A stretch of DNA of 64,000 nt, taken from the NCBI RefSeq assembly GCF_000237925.1, contig NC_031499.1, positions 1,824,533 through 1,888,532 on the forward strand. Direction: 5' to 3'. Of this stretch, positions 23,846 through 37,159 are shown piece by piece. Each line of letters begins with the position of its first letter. The first letter of the stretch is position 1. The notes beneath the pieces were generated by a model that saw nothing but the letters and a program-made list of their open reading frames with translations, made no database searches and was not told the DNA's origin. The position numbers and the translations under genes are program-made. The stretch comes from Schistosoma mansoni. Lineage: Eukaryota > Platyhelminthes > Trematoda > Strigeidida > Schistosomatidae.

Positions 23846-26800
23846 TTAGCTGACACCTTTCAAGCCTTGATAAATTGGCACTTGATAAGCTCTTTATTGT
23901 TGTATCCGGTGATTTGGTGGTGACACTGAAACGCGTAGTTGGAAAATAAACAAGACTGCAATGACAAAATGATGAATGTTTATACTCAAACGAGGAGAAT
24001 ACTTCAAATGTTAATATGACGAACAAACCGATAAGTACTACCTTAGAATTTGAAGAACGGCTTGCTGAATTTTACATATGTGGATAAAGTACTACTTGGA
24101 AATAATTAGGTTTGAAACTAATCAACACAAAGCCTGAAACCAATATTCACCAACCCGTTCCCAAACTACAATGTCAGGGGATGAAATCGACATGAATAAA
24201 GAAGCCTAAATAATGGTGTTATATTAAGACGGCGCAAATAATGTGGTTGATAGGAAAAGAAATAAATATATGGATATTCCGTCTCACTAGCTAGATGAAA
24301 ACAAACAACAGATGCATCTGGGCCCTTCGGACCGATACCGGGACACCAGGTTGATATGAAGGAAATTTTAAGCTTTTACTATATTAAAAAAGTATGTTTA
24401 TGGAGGCGAAAACGACGGTTCTATATGGAGAACACCATAGAGAGATGAACATGAATTTTACTTTACATTAGGGGAGTATTAACTACTATTTATTATACGG
24501 TGCTTTTATGAACAAATTTGTTTAGGCATTCAGAGCTTAAACCCGGGAAAGACATTCTCAAGGACTTCGCGACTCGGACAATATCCAGTACATGCTTTTT
24601 TCAAAACATGTCTAACTCAAGCAACTCTCCAGGTTAATATTAGTTATCGAGTAAATACGTTAACATTTAACTGTGCTAACAATCAAATGTGGATTCAAAC
24701 TAGACCTCTGAGCAGTTGTATAAAAACAACACGTTTTTATAGCTTGATAAAGGAAACGATAATGTAGAATCCGTTCACCAGAGAAAACTCAGACATTCTT
24801 ACTTGAAATCTACACACGCCGTCCGAAACAAGTCGACGTAGTAGCGACAAATTGAAGGCAACCGCATTGTCCAACATTCAATGCCCGCTAAGCAAACTTC
24901 CACAAATCGATTGGTTTCCTTTTCACTGTTAAAGCCCTTCGGTAGTTAGGATCAGCAGCTACCATATTACAGATGAGGAAGTTAATTCTATGCGATATGA
25001 AATTTCATGAAATTAGAATTTAAGATGTAGAAGCGCAAAACAATAAGGAGTGGATGCAGAAAAATCAATCATTTTATACACGCCCGTCACAAAGATATTG
25101 GACATATTAGAAGAGATGATGGTTGAAATCAGTAAGTAAACAGTTTAAACACATAATGTTAACATGAAAATGTTTTAAGACAACAAATAGCGAGAAGTAT
25201 CAGAGAACGAGGTGAGCAGAAATCGGCCAGTTATTGTTTGTTCCTTAGTACAACTACTCGCTTCATAGAGCTCTTCTATGTTTGTTCCAAGAGATTCGTA
25301 TCCCTTTTATGGAGAGGAGGTGCTATATTGTTATGGATCTGATATGAGTGGATTTTGATTGTGAACACTTCCAGAAACAACATTTATTATGAACAGCAGT
25401 GACAGACTCAATACATTGTGGAAGCCTTAGGGATAAGTACATTTTGTAACTGTAAAAGATAGACAGCGCTATGACTCCAACACTCCGACTCCCAAATTTC
25501 TATCACACTGACTTTGAATTATGACTTGATCAACTAAAGCATTATTCCACGATACATGATATGAAGTATGAGGGTATTCGCCACCAAGCTTTGTTCTCTG
25601 TACTCCCTATCTCAGTTCCCAAACAATGTAACTTAATTTTGAGTCCTCCAACGTAACAAGCATACACCATTTTAAGACGTGAGGTAATGAATTGTACATC
25701 ATTGCCAGACGGTCAAAGAATCCATAGGCGTTTGCAACAGTCACAGTTCTTACATCAACTCCAAATCTTAGTTGAAGCAATCCAAAAGTGGAAATGGATA
25801 CAAGTTTTGAGATTAATAGTCTAGCTCATCATTAGTGCATTTACCTTTGTTACTATAATAATAGATCCAATCCCAAAACTGTAGATATGTCATGATGCAA
25901 CTACATAATCTGTTAGGTCCATTTTTAAGGATTTGTGTGTGAAAATCCCTCCTGTAGTTTATTGCTATTGATTTCCTCAGTTGTACATTTTGTTAGTCTT
26001 TTCGATTCCATTTGAGATGGTATTATTTGTATTTTATCATAGTTTTTATTCCCCTTACGCCTCCACTGAGTTTCCATGTTTCTTTCTGAACTGCATTTAT
26101 ATTGTTTTAGTTGATGCTTAGTCTTGGCTGCAGCCATATTGATTTGCTCCCCCTTTAATCGTGTTGCTTTCACTGACTGGAACTGTGTATTTTTGATTGC
26201 GAATTGAAGCACTCTTCTAGAAGTGGAAACACTCTGTGTTATAAGGCAACCAAATATTATCATTAGAACGGATCTGTACGTAATCTATCGAGAAAGGATA
26301 GAATAACATCTATTCTGTGAGCTTGAATTAATACTGATTGAACAATGATTGGTTGAATAATTAGATGGTATTATTTGTTTAAGTAATAATGTACATTTAT
26401 ATATATAATGATACCAATGTACTAATGCCAAAATAAACCATATTTCTACAATACGCCTTAAACAAGTCGATTTGTGAGACTATACTAGTACGTTTTAAGG
26501 GATCTATGAGGTCGCGTGTGTGTGGCAGAAGGATTCCTTCATTTTGACGTTAATAATCACCAGTTACACAATAATCATTACTGTCCATTTTTAGGACGAT
26601 ATGAAAAGGAAATACACACTGGATGCTTTATTGACGAATAGATCTTAAATCTGTCAAGTCGTTCTTGGAACGCAAGCGGTCCCATAGTCATGATGTGATG
26701 TGTAACATCGCTACTTACGCGAGTTGGTTAAAGCCACTTGTTTTACAGTTCGAGGTACTTGTCAGGTCACAGTTGAAAATATGGATTGATTGTACGTTTA

Positions 26801-28495
26801 ACAGTGACCAGCTCTGTAGTCAAATTTACCAAATATCGTTTCATTTTTATCTTAATGTGTAATTTACCTATTGACCAGTACATATTCTGATTAAATACTA
26901 TAAGGGTACCATGTTCTCCACGATATCTGAAGGTCTTTAATCCAATTCCATTCGGGTTCATGGATGCTCGTTACTGGTAAATCATCCCAAAACGAGAAGA
27001 AACTACCATCCTCAACGCTATCTAGTTGTCTTCACTTGGCATCAACTAATCTACAGGTTTAAATTATTTATTGTGTCAAAGACCACATAATTTATTCGCG
27101 AGTTAACTTTGAACAAGTATAAAACGAACTTATTTTTACTCAGTTTTCACTGAGACATGATCTGAAATATGAGTAGAGATTATGTATGATTTCGCTTCTA
27201 CACCAAAAGTCAGATTCAGTGTAGGATCCTACAAAAGCTGTTTCTTGTTAATCCAAAGGTTCTTAATAAATAGTATCCTCTACGAAGCTGCCAATAAAGT
27301 AAACACTAGCTGGCATTATCTTTAGTATTTAGGGTTAGCTATCTTGATCCTAACTTGGCAAGTAGTATAAGCTAATTACATTGAACCATTAAACAGAGGT
27401 GGTAATGGAGGATAAACACTCCTAGAATCGCGTGCCATTTTGTCAGACCTATTGATGAGGATGTAAGTAAGCTACATATCGTGAGTGCTGCAAACTTACT
27501 AGCTACTGACAAGTTTGATTATTCATGTACTGATTATGATTTGGCTTGGTTAACTATGTATTTTTTTAAAATCTTCATAATTCACTGACTAATTCTTTAT
27601 TTCTGATCTCTGCGCTTTTTGGTCGAATTCAGTAGTTTCATTTTTAGTTCTAAGTGTGGATTGAAACTTCCGTCAACGGTAGCTTGAGCATAAAAAATAA
27701 CAAGTAAATACGGCCTAGAGATTTGAAGTCTGTTTGTTAATTGAATAATGATAAAACTTTCGGTCAATTCTATAGGTATGTAGTCTTATTGAGCTTGTAT
27801 TCAAGCTTCAAAATGCATTTACCTTTATTCTATTTTCCCTCCATTCCTCTCGTTTTATCCTCAAGCCATGAATACGAATTATTATACATGCACTTGAAAT
27901 ACGGCTTTCATTAGTTATCTGTTCCACTGATATGAAAATGTATATCACTGGTACTTGTCCACACACTACATTGTCATTACCTGTAAGCTGTTTGTTGGTA
28001 AAGTACGATTAAGTGGATATACTTCAGCTTGTTTTTGTCCTTAGTAGTTAAAATGTTCAACTGTAATTTCCAAAATTCATTTTACCCAATAGGTTTTTTT
28101 TGTATTGTTTTGGAATACCTATATTAATCAGGCCCTCATCAATAGAATTCAGAACTGGATTTATCCTGAAGTGGGCATTCGGTTAATCTGCTTCTTTAAA
28201 ATCAGACATTGATTTGTGCTCATAATAGTTGACTAGTTACAGACAATAAAAATTCTATGTAAAGAAACCTAACCAAACGATAATTCCCTACTAATTTGTT
28301 ATAAAAAACCAGCAACAGCATAATATCTAATCAATCGTATTTGAAATGAGACAACAACTTACTGACTACATAGAATGATGGCCATGATAAATTGTAGATT
28401 CCAAGTTATGATCATTGGATTCTGCATCAATTTTTTGGTGGTGACTTAGTTGACTACATACTTGGAGTTTATGAGTTTTTCTTATGTGATGTTAC
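23846..28495. other. 4.6-kb spacer with no recognised gene
   Basis: This interval lies upstream of CHMP6 and should contain its promoter. Open frames up to 112 codons (26263-25925, minus) have no recognisable domain, biased composition or splice context. Parts look like old repeats by base composition (for example 24800-25700), but I could not assign a family. Confidence 0.4.
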
Positions 28496-28560
28496 CTACC
28501 TACCTACTTACGCCTGCTACCCCTTGTCGAGGGACATAGGCTGCCCACCAGTATTCGTCA
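28496..28560 (-). repeat. RTE-like LINE 3'-end stub
   Basis: The plus-strand text cttacgcctgctaccccttg and cataggctgcccaccagta is the reverse complement of the LINE 3' end seen at 1345, 35510 and 43955. It is preceded by acctacctacctac, a short tandem repeat of the kind RTE elements leave at their 3' ends. Only about 65 bases are present, so it is a heavily 5'-truncated insertion. Confidence 0.65.
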
Positions 28561-28579
28561 TCAAACTCTGTGAGATTAT

Positions 28580-29700
28580 TGGTGTATACTAAAAATGTCC
28601 TAAAATGGGAAGAAATACATAAGCAACGTCGTCACTGACCAAGGAATACACTCAAATAGCGAGAACGTCGATGTTCCACAGTCTATGGTCAGCGGTGTCT
28701 TGGAAAAAGCTTATGAAGACTTGGGGTATGGAGGCAAAAATAATGATCGGGGTTGCTAAAAGTAGATATCAGTGGATAGAATAAAGGGAAAGCACACGGA
28801 CTTATGCCAAATCTTGTGAGACTTGTCGAGTGATTGAGGGCCAAAAAGACAATCCACGTGCACCCTTAGCAAATATGAAACCATGTTACCCAAAAGGAAA
28901 AGTGGAGATTGACATTATTTGGCTATTATGGGAAACCAGCAGGGGAAATAAGTATATTTCTGCTATAGTTGATCACTATATTAAGTGGTGAGGAACAATT
29001 CTCCTAGAAAGTATGAGTGCTCAAACTGTAGCTAAAGCAGTTGCTCGTTAGTGTGTCCTAGTTCAGTTACATTCGGTTAGAAGCACCAAATTTGAAAGCA
29101 TACTCCCCAAAAAATTATCTCTTGTTGGGAGTTCACAGAATGCGATTAACAGTCTATCATCCAGGAGGTAAGGGGGTTGTGGAGTAAACCAATTAGATTC
29201 TCGAAACACCACTGAAGAATTAGTAAATCATAAGGAATCTATATCGTGAGACTTGGCTATGGACAAATATTTACAGGCATATCGTCGTAGCGTCCATGCG
29301 TCTACTGGACATACACCTCATTTACTATGTACAGGAATGGATATGAGGATTATAGCTGAAATGTTGACACCAACAATGCCCTAAGAACCTTTATCAGTAT
29401 CAGACATGTTCGTGAAGCTTCGAGAGGATATATCGATGAATCGCAACATGACTCGAGTACAATCGGGTATGGCACCGAAACAACAGAAGTGTTATGATAA
29501 AGGGGCTCAGGGAGTAGTACCCTTACAACTACAATGAAAAGTATGGTTAAAAACAGAAAACTCACTGGCAAGGACGGTTAATTGAACCACACAGAGAATG
29601 GCAGATTCCTATGAAGTGACCAGAGTTTTAACAGAATCTACATGTAAAAGTGGGCTATAAACCACGTTAGAAATTACTCTTTAATATTTAGTTCATACGA
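28580..29700 (+). mobile_element. Ty3/Gypsy-type LTR retrotransposon fossil (integrase region)
   Basis: Translations on the plus strand resemble a Gypsy integrase: a zinc-finger end (SCETCRVIEGQKDNPRAP), a core start (KGKVEIDIIWLLWETSRGNK, YISAIVDHYIKW) and the C-terminal region (YRRSVHASTGHTPHL). No LTRs, gag or RT were found attached. The fossil is old and broken in many places. Confidence 0.7.
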
Positions 29701-31099
29701 ATCAATGGATGGATTTCTGTATTTTCAAGGCATATGGGCTACATAGCTTTTCCGTAAATGTGTTGGATTAACTGCAGGTTCAATACGATGGTTTTTAGAT
29801 CAGTCATCTTTGGTTCAAAGTCAATCTAAGAACTTTTGAAGCTATAGTTTTCATCATCTTAATATTGTTCGGTCAAATGATTCATCAATGAGAGTATCGA
29901 AAAATTTATAAGTCTAACATCGGCAAATTCATCCTACAACTAATCCAACACTGTATAAGCCAGTTACGGACAAGCTATGGTGTATGGGTTGGGATTTGTC
30001 GCCGTTCGAACGATCAACAAATCCCATTTTCGCACACATTCTCAAAACAAGCCATGGTGAAGGGCATGTCTAAATTGTATATTATATGTTATGAGCCACG
30101 CTAACGACCAATTGCCCATATAAACAGTACCCTGAAAGGTAAATCATTCAGGTTAACTGAACCTTCTAAAACGAAGCAGGCGTAATTAAAAGTATTCTAG
30201 TCAATTTCATTGTCTCTATTACATATTTTAAAACGATAGACAAGACTACGACGAAAAAGAAAATACAAAAACACAAAATGGGAAACTAGGTACCACGTTT
30301 TTATCATTCATACTGTGTCAAAGTAAATCTAAATTCAGGGAGATTAGATGAGCACTTTTCATATAATTGAAAAAAAATGAAGGTACTTCATGACTAGTCA
30401 AGTAGAACACTGGTTCAGTTGTAGCAATATTTGTTGTTGCAGCTGTAAGTAAATCCCCAAAATCAATAGCTCTGTAAGAGTTCGACATTGGATGCTAACC
30501 ACATTAGTTTTAGTGGACTCACTTAGCTGAAGGCTCTCGGTCATGCATCCGTACCAGATCATGATTTTGAACGGTGTTCGCAACGTCTCCTGCAATCACT
30601 AGCCAGATTAAATCAGTCACTCCTTGATAGATTGATAATCTATCAAATATATCTTCCGACCTCCTCGCTTCTGACTTTTGATTCCACTGGGTGGGCGCGA
30701 TTCGATTATAGATGTTACTGGCAAAGTGTTGTCAAAATACAACGAATTGGTCTGTTTATATCTAAATAATATGTGGAATAATTTAATGATAGTGTATAAA
30801 ATTACAAATGATTTGATGATTAACTTCATCTTTAACTGCGTAATCAATTACTTACAGAAACCAGCATAACAAATCTGGTGGTTGCTTATAAAAGTGCCGG
30901 TATTCATTCCAAGATGCAAACACGGCATGTTGTAGCTATGAGACAGTGGATGGAATTGATCTACAGGATATCAAGAATTCGGCGAAACTATAATTTTAGA
31001 TGACCTTTGAACGAATCTTAAGTGACCCTGATAAACTTCAGTCAATCAGAAAGCAGTTAGTATAGAATGAAAATATATTATGCAAAACAAATCAAAATG
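29701..31099. other. Spacer with unassigned repeat-like stretch
   Basis: About 30390-30880 has the more balanced base composition of an old repeat, and I believe similar text occurs elsewhere in schistosome genomes. No coding domain or terminal structure is visible. The rest is plain AT-rich spacer. Confidence 0.35.
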
Positions 31100-31620
31100 A
31101 ATAACTTCTCTTACATGGCTTAGAAACTTGTCAAGGTTAGAAAAAGGTTCCGAGGTTCCAAAATCGTAATGCATACGTTAGAGGAAATCGCCCATATGGC
31201 TCCATAATAGTCGGCCTCTGGAGCCATGATAAAGTGGCAAAACCTCTTTCAGCTTAGACGACATAGCTTCAATATTAATTGTGTGCACTATGGGTGTTGT
31301 GTCCACAAAATGCCGTTTGTGGATAACAACACGATGCACATAACCAAATCTATATAGGCAGGTATACGCTCTCCAAGCATCCATATAGATATCCGGCTGC
31401 AGCTAGTGTTACTAATGCTTTTACTATCTGGTTCGTAAAAATTGTCATAGCTTGCCTAAGTCTCAATCTGGATACAGAGATGTCCCCTGTTTTCGAAATA
31501 AGCTTTGGGAACAACTCATAGAAGGATTGTAAGGTACTAAACAAAGGTGAGAACAAGTGCAGTAAATGTTTGTCCTCTGGTAAATTTCACTTGCGTAATT
31601 CACTTGTCTTCCGTTATGTC
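31100..31620 (-). mobile_element. Merlin-type DNA transposon relic
   Basis: The minus-strand open frame 31384-31178 reads WRAYTCLYRFGYVHRVVIHK, then HFVDTTPIVHTINIEAMSSK and LKEVLPLYHGSRGRLLWSHM. The order D/W-R-A-Y, H-x-x-x-V, H-F-V-D, H-T-x-x-I-E, K-L-K is the C-terminal half of the DDE domain of IS1016/Merlin-like transposases. A second open frame just upstream (31556-31350) may be a decayed N-terminal part. The element lacks a complete catalytic domain and I could not locate terminal inverted repeats. Confidence 0.65.
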
Positions 31621-32179
31621 AAATGCTATAGGTATGATAAAATGAGACATCAAGTCAGTCTGTAAAGCCTTTAGTAATCAATAACTTTGCAGTTCAGATG
31701 TTATTAAGTTGAGCATTTCTGATGGTCATTTATTTTTATCCACGATTTTAAAAGGTGATTTCCATATTCAGATGCGATTATATTACCTCCCTTCGTTCAT
31801 TCAATGAATTTATTGTTGACACGGTCAGTATAGAGTCCATTATTTTATTCAAGAATCCGAAATATTTGAACTATAACATTGCGGTGCGGTCTCAATTTTA
31901 GTTATTAGTTGGGGAGAAACCCCAACGTGTTATAAGATTCTGTGGAAATATTAAGGAGAATCCGAAATTTCCGCTAAACTTCAGGGACTTTCCGAAGACC
32001 TAGGGAAATTTTTGGGCTTATGTGCCATTTCCTCAAAATTTACCCAAACGGGAAAATTTTCGCCAAAGTATGGAGGCTAGGACTCATACGAAGATGCTGT
32101 GAATTTTTAATAAGAGATAGTAACTCTCCATAAATTCATTGTGAGTTTTTAGTTAATGAAACAGAGACGTCAGTGTTGA

Positions 32180-34145
32180 GTTCGAAAAACTTGAAAGGGT
32201 CTGAAGTGGAGTTGTCTTTATTAGTTTCTTAAAAGGTTTTGATGCTTTACTGAAAGATTTGACAGCTGGGTGTGCTAAGTGCAGCGGATGGATCAGAATT
32301 CCGCTTATAAAACCTGAAGTACAGGGTGATTCAGTCTTTCTTAAAAGACGAATAATTCCTTATGATCTTTGAAAAAAAGTACATAAGACATTGGACGATT
32401 CGTGTGTGAAACGTATAATTGAGCCGACACAGTCTTCAGCATGGGGTACCCCTACTATTACACCCTAGAATATGTTGTGATCATAGATTAACACTAAACT
32501 CATGCTGTCGAAGCAGACGTACACGGCGGTGAAAGCTGAATTTATTCTTAATTGACTTTGCGGTTCTAAGGTATCCTCGAAACTTTGCCTGAGAGATGAC
32601 TGCATTTGAATTCCTTAGATCGATCTTCATGTATTTTGAAGACAATTAACACACCTTTTGGCCTGTTCAAATACAACTTCCTTCCATTTGGTCTAAGTTT
32701 TTCTCCAGCAGTATTTCAGGAAATTATGTGTAATGTAGTCAATGCTCTTAAATTTGCTAAATTATATTATTTATGGTTCTGATAAAGTAACTCATGATCA
32801 GAGACTTATTGCTTTATTGCGTCGGCTAACTGAGAACAATATTCCAGTGAATCGTAGTAAGTGTTTATTTTGTGTATTTAGTTTTGAATTTCTTGGATAT
32901 CTAGTTGACGGTAACGGTCTTGAACCAGATATAACGTGGCTAGCTCCATTGACAAATGTACCATCTCCAAAGAATCTTGTAGGACTAGATTTACTAAGTC
33001 ATGAGACTTCGAAGTTCGTTATTCATCCTGAAAAATCTATAGCACGTTCATCAGCGATGGAGTACTGATCTGAGTGCTTATGACTCTACGTTTCAGCACA
33101 GGAGTGTCAAACAAATCCAACATGTTGACCACATATATCAACAATCCCTGCAACATAAACTTGTTAATAATGTAGACTGCTTATTAGTGCCACGTTTACC
33201 GGTGAGACGTCTAGGTCTCATTAGAGGAACTCGTCGATAATTCGGATGCATATTCGGTGCCATACGAAAATGTTCAAACGCTAATCTGAAACTTAGATTT
33301 CTTGTCCAGTTTTCAAAGTGTGATGAGTTGTTCACTACTCCTGATGGTATTTTGTGTTTAAATGACCGTGACGTTATTCCTCCTTCATTACTTAAGTCTG
33401 TCCTTGAAGATCTCTATGGTGAAAATTTAGGTGTTGTGAAAATGAAATCCCTGTTAAAGTTAACATCTGGGTGACAGGAGATTAATGCGGATATATATCG
33501 TACAGCTAACAATTAGGAAAGATATCATAGGTCGGAAGATCATCCTTCGACCTAAACTCAGTGACCAGTAACGTCTGAGGCCTGGCAGGGAATTCATGCA
33601 GAATTTTGTGGCCCATTTCTCAGCAAATACTAGACAATTATTGTCATTCATTATTTTTCTAAGTGGACTGGAACTTTTTATCGCAGCCTCACCAAATTCT
33701 GACTTTACAATTCAAACATTAGGAAGAGTTTTTAGTCGGATGAGGGTCCCTATGGTATTAGTGGCTAATAATGGTTATTATTTTGCTGTGGATGCAGTTA
33801 CCACCTGCTTGAATGGCATTAGGTGAAGACATCTGTTCACTGCTCCCAGACATGCTTGTTCTAATGGTTAGGCATAAAAGTTCAGCAGGACAATGAAAGC
33901 TGCTACTAATTCCATTGCTGCTACAACATTTGATGAACTGGAGAGGGGAGTAGACACATTTCCACTGCAATGTAGAAACGCTAAACATTCCGTAACGAGA
34001 CTGTCAAAACAATTAAAACGAAGAATTCTCCATTCAAATATGAGGTGTTTAGAGTTTGCAGAACGTACATATTGTCGTCGAAATGATCTCTGACCAGCCG
34101 CAGGGTTTGCAATAAAGAATGTTGGAAAATCTGTAATGTGAATTC
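32180..34145 (+). mobile_element. Ty3/Gypsy-type LTR retrotransposon fossil (RT to integrase)
   Basis: Plus-strand translations follow pol order. An RT segment lies at 32300-32960 (IIEPTQSSAWGTPTI; LRRLTENNIPVNRSKCLFCV; FEFLGYLVDGNGLEPD). An integrase follows, with its zinc-finger and core regions (about 33350-33830: ILCLNDRDVIPPSLLKSVLE; IHAEFCGPFLS) and C-terminal stretch (33890-34110: TFDELERGVDTFPLQCRNAK). No flanking LTRs were recognised. It is old and broken in many places, and clearly different from the fossil at 28.6-29.7 kb. Confidence 0.75.
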
Positions 34146-34214
34146 TAGATTTTATTGATTGAAGTACGCAAAACAAAAATCAGCACAAAGTACTCCAGTG
34201 AGTTTCCATTTCCT

Positions 34215-34530
34215 ATCTTTTGATCGATATTGATGGTAAATATTGAGTGATCGCCAGTTATATATTAAAATTTCAAAAGTCGAAATCTGAATAATATTCA
34301 TTCTTTTCGATGCATATTGCCAGCCATCCAAATGTCTGTGATTGTACATTTTTGTAACTTGTACAGCGAAAGGTCGTAAACGTTTTGCAAACGCACCTGA
34401 ATAGGTTATGCAAATAGTTGAGATAATGATCTGTCAAAACAAACAAGGGAACAGATAACTTGTTGAAATATCTGGATGGCAGGAACAGGTAGCTCAGATA
34501 TTGAAGCAGGATGCCTTGTGGAGGAGATCC
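34215..34530 (-). repeat. Dispersed repeat, copy 2
   Basis: This is the inverted, diverged counterpart of 19300-19600: shared words include gaaatatctggatggcagg, gatcgccagtta and aacgcacctgaataggtta. It begins just after the Gypsy fossil. No function can be assigned. Confidence 0.55.
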
Positions 34531-35500
34531 CAGGTCAATTCAATATATGGTGTTCAGTTTACGGCAGTTGGATCGTTCTTGAAGATGACGTAATTAGATT
34601 AAGTTTCTCATTAGGAAAAATAATGGTTTTCTCTCGTGATTATGAACTATTAAAAAATACTTTATCAGGGACAAATGAAATGGGGAGCTTTAGCATCCTA
34701 TTATTTTTTTAATTTCTATCTCACATGTAATCATATTTATGTGGTATTTATGAGAACTTACAGTGACCTGCTTTTCTCGGCGAGAACGCGATTGGTATAA
34801 TGAAAACAATTATTATTATAACCAATTGTACCGGTGATTGTTTTACTGCACTCGTTTTTGTTTAACTGTATCAAAATCACTTCTCGTTCCGCTGTCCATC
34901 TTGTTCGTTCTCACATTCCTACGCTTTACTCTTATTTCTTGTACTCGTTGGCACGTCTCGGTCTTCTTTCGATACCACGAGATAGCCAAAAAATATACTT
35001 TATCTGGACTAATTACAGCGTTCTGATTTACGAGCTATCAAAAGGACCAAGTCGATTTCGGGCGCGTAATATTACTGTAGTGGTGATCATAGCCAATCGG
35101 GACTCGACACCATCTACAAACTAATGATTCCTTTGTAAATGATTGCGCGCATATTGCGAATTCCAAATGTAACACGTTCACTTGTGTTCATCTAGTTTGA
35201 CTTGAATTACAATGATATACTTCGGGGATGCTTGATCGATATGTCATTTAAATACTTCAAATCGTCTTATTCTTTTCTGTAGTTTATTGAAGGCAAGGAT
35301 AAACAGTGAAATATTAACAACACGGTAGGATAAAAACGACCTTCGGTCTGGAAATAGTGACTGATTGGATAAATCTTCACATTCATTTTGTCGGTTGCAT
35401 TTAAATGTCAGCTAACTGAATTGAGAACTTAGTTGCATCTCATCGGGAACCTAAATTCAGCTACAAATCCAGCCAACTAGCGAGATGCTAAATTACTGAC
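34531..35500. other. Spacer, nothing recognised
   Basis: Short open frames exist (for example 34476-34712 and 34834-35124, plus), but none has a recognisable domain, and they overlap repeat-like sequence. Confidence 0.35.
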
Positions 35501-35504
35501 GTAC

Positions 35505-36180
35505 TTACGTCTGTTATTTCTCGTGGAGAAGCATAGGCTGCTCATCAGCATTCTCCATCTAACCCTGTCCTAGACAACCCTTTCCAGTTGTTATTCATTG
35601 TTTCTATGTCTGCTTCAAATTCACAACGCAATGTATTCTTTGGTCTTCTTCTTTTCTCCTTTCCCTCAGGATTTCAAACTAGGGCTTGCCTCTTGATACA
35701 GTTTGATGATTTTCTCAATGCGTGTCCTACTCACCGACAGTGTCTTTCCCTAAATTCCTCTCCCGCTAGAACCTGGTTTGTTCTCTGATACAGTCGCTTA
35801 TTGCTTATAGCATCCGGCCGATGGACATTGAGTATCTTGTGTAAACAATCGTTTATAAGTACGTATACTTTGGTTGTAGTAGTTTTCCAAGCTTCGACTC
35901 CATATATTTGAACTGTCTTAACGTTCGTATTAAAAAGATTCTGACTTTGATGTTGGCTTGAAGACAATTGTTTTGAGTCCCATATGTTCTTCAATTGAAG
36001 AAATGCTGTCCCTGGTTTGCCAGTCCCTGCCTTTACATCTGAATCAGATCCTTCTTTCCAGTCCATCGGCACTTTGCAGATACTTCAACGCTTCCTCGAT
36101 CGTTGGTGGAGTGACATCATTAGGAACGTCTGTGTGTGCTGCTTCGATCTGCGATGGATTCTATGTTCGTAACTTGGAAT
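35505..36180 (-). mobile_element. RTE-like LINE, internally deleted copy 2a
   Basis: The 3' end (reverse of cttacgtctgttatttctcg) is at 35505. The open frame 36072-35731 reads MPMDWKEG joined directly to [20 protein letters not shown]. In full elements these segments are separated by the whole catalytic RT region, so roughly 1 kb is deleted. The rest matches the copy at 43954-44516 with only a few differences. From about 36075 to 36180 the text jumps to a linker region further upstream in the element. The copy abuts an oppositely oriented RTE fragment at 36230. Confidence 0.8.
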
Positions 36181-36229
36181 AATCAAATAACTGTCAAATC
36201 ATATCACGAACACTACTGACATAAATGGA

Positions 36230-36955
36230 GTTGAGAAGTGATTCCCCAGAAAATTAACCTTAATAACATACTCATCAATGATTCTGAAATCGTCCATGGA
36301 GGACAACTCACCGACTCATTCGAGGTAAAGACCGGTGTTAGGCAAGGTTGCTTACTCTCACCCTTTCTCTTTCTCCTGGTGGTCGACTGGATCATGAAGA
36401 CTTCAACATCTAGAGGAAAGCACAGATGTGAGGGCAAGGATCGGTCAAGCAAGAGCAACACATTTACAACTGAAGAACATCTAGAACTCAAAACAAATGT
36501 CAATTAACACCAAGATCAGAATTTTTAATACTATTGTCAAGACAGTTCTACTGTATGGGGCGGAGACGTGGAGAACTACGAAAACCATCATCCAGAAGAT
36601 ACAAGTGTTTATTAACAGCTGTCTACGCAAGATACTTCGGATCCGTTGACCAGACACTATCAGCAACAAGTCATTGTGGGAGAGAATAAACCAGATTCCA
36701 GAGGAGGAAGAAATCAGTAAGAAGCGCTGGAAGTGGATAGGACACACTTTGAGGAAATCCCCCAGTCGCGTCACAAGGCAAGCCCTTACATGGAATCCTG
36801 AGGGCCAAAGAACACATTACGCCGAGAAATAGAGACAGAAATGAGAAGAATGAACAGAAAAATGGATAGAACTAGAAAAGAAGGTCCAGGACAGAGTGGG
36901 TTTGAGAATGCTGGTCGGCGGCCTATGCTCCATTGGGAGTAACAGGCGTAAGTAA
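36230..36955 (+). mobile_element. RTE-like LINE, 5'-truncated copy 2b
   Basis: It starts inside the RT (SEIVHGGQLTDSFEVKTGVR, then RQGCLLSPFLFLLVVDWIMK) and skips the YADD segment. It continues through the C-terminal region in mixed frames and ends with the family terminus (ctccattgggagtaacaggc followed by gtaag) near 36955. It is clearly diverged from copies 2a and 3. Its 3' end points away from that of copy 2a. Confidence 0.8.
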
Positions 36956-37159
36956 TCAATGATTCTGAGTTAAAATTACTAAGATTTCGAATCTTGCTTT
37001 CGCCTAAAAGTTTCAGACTAAAATGATTCTTAAACGACCTTTCATTCTCTTACAAACTATAATCATTTTAAATTCATTTAGTATTGCTTGTTTGAATCTT
37101 CCCATCGATGTGTTAGGACTGCAACTGGTCAGTCTCTAATTGGCATATGTGCATACTGT

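Noticed and set aside
25925-26263. 112-codon open frame on the minus strand
   Set aside because: No domain or family resemblance, Lys/Thr/Gln-rich composition expected of AT-rich DNA, no splice context; treated as chance.
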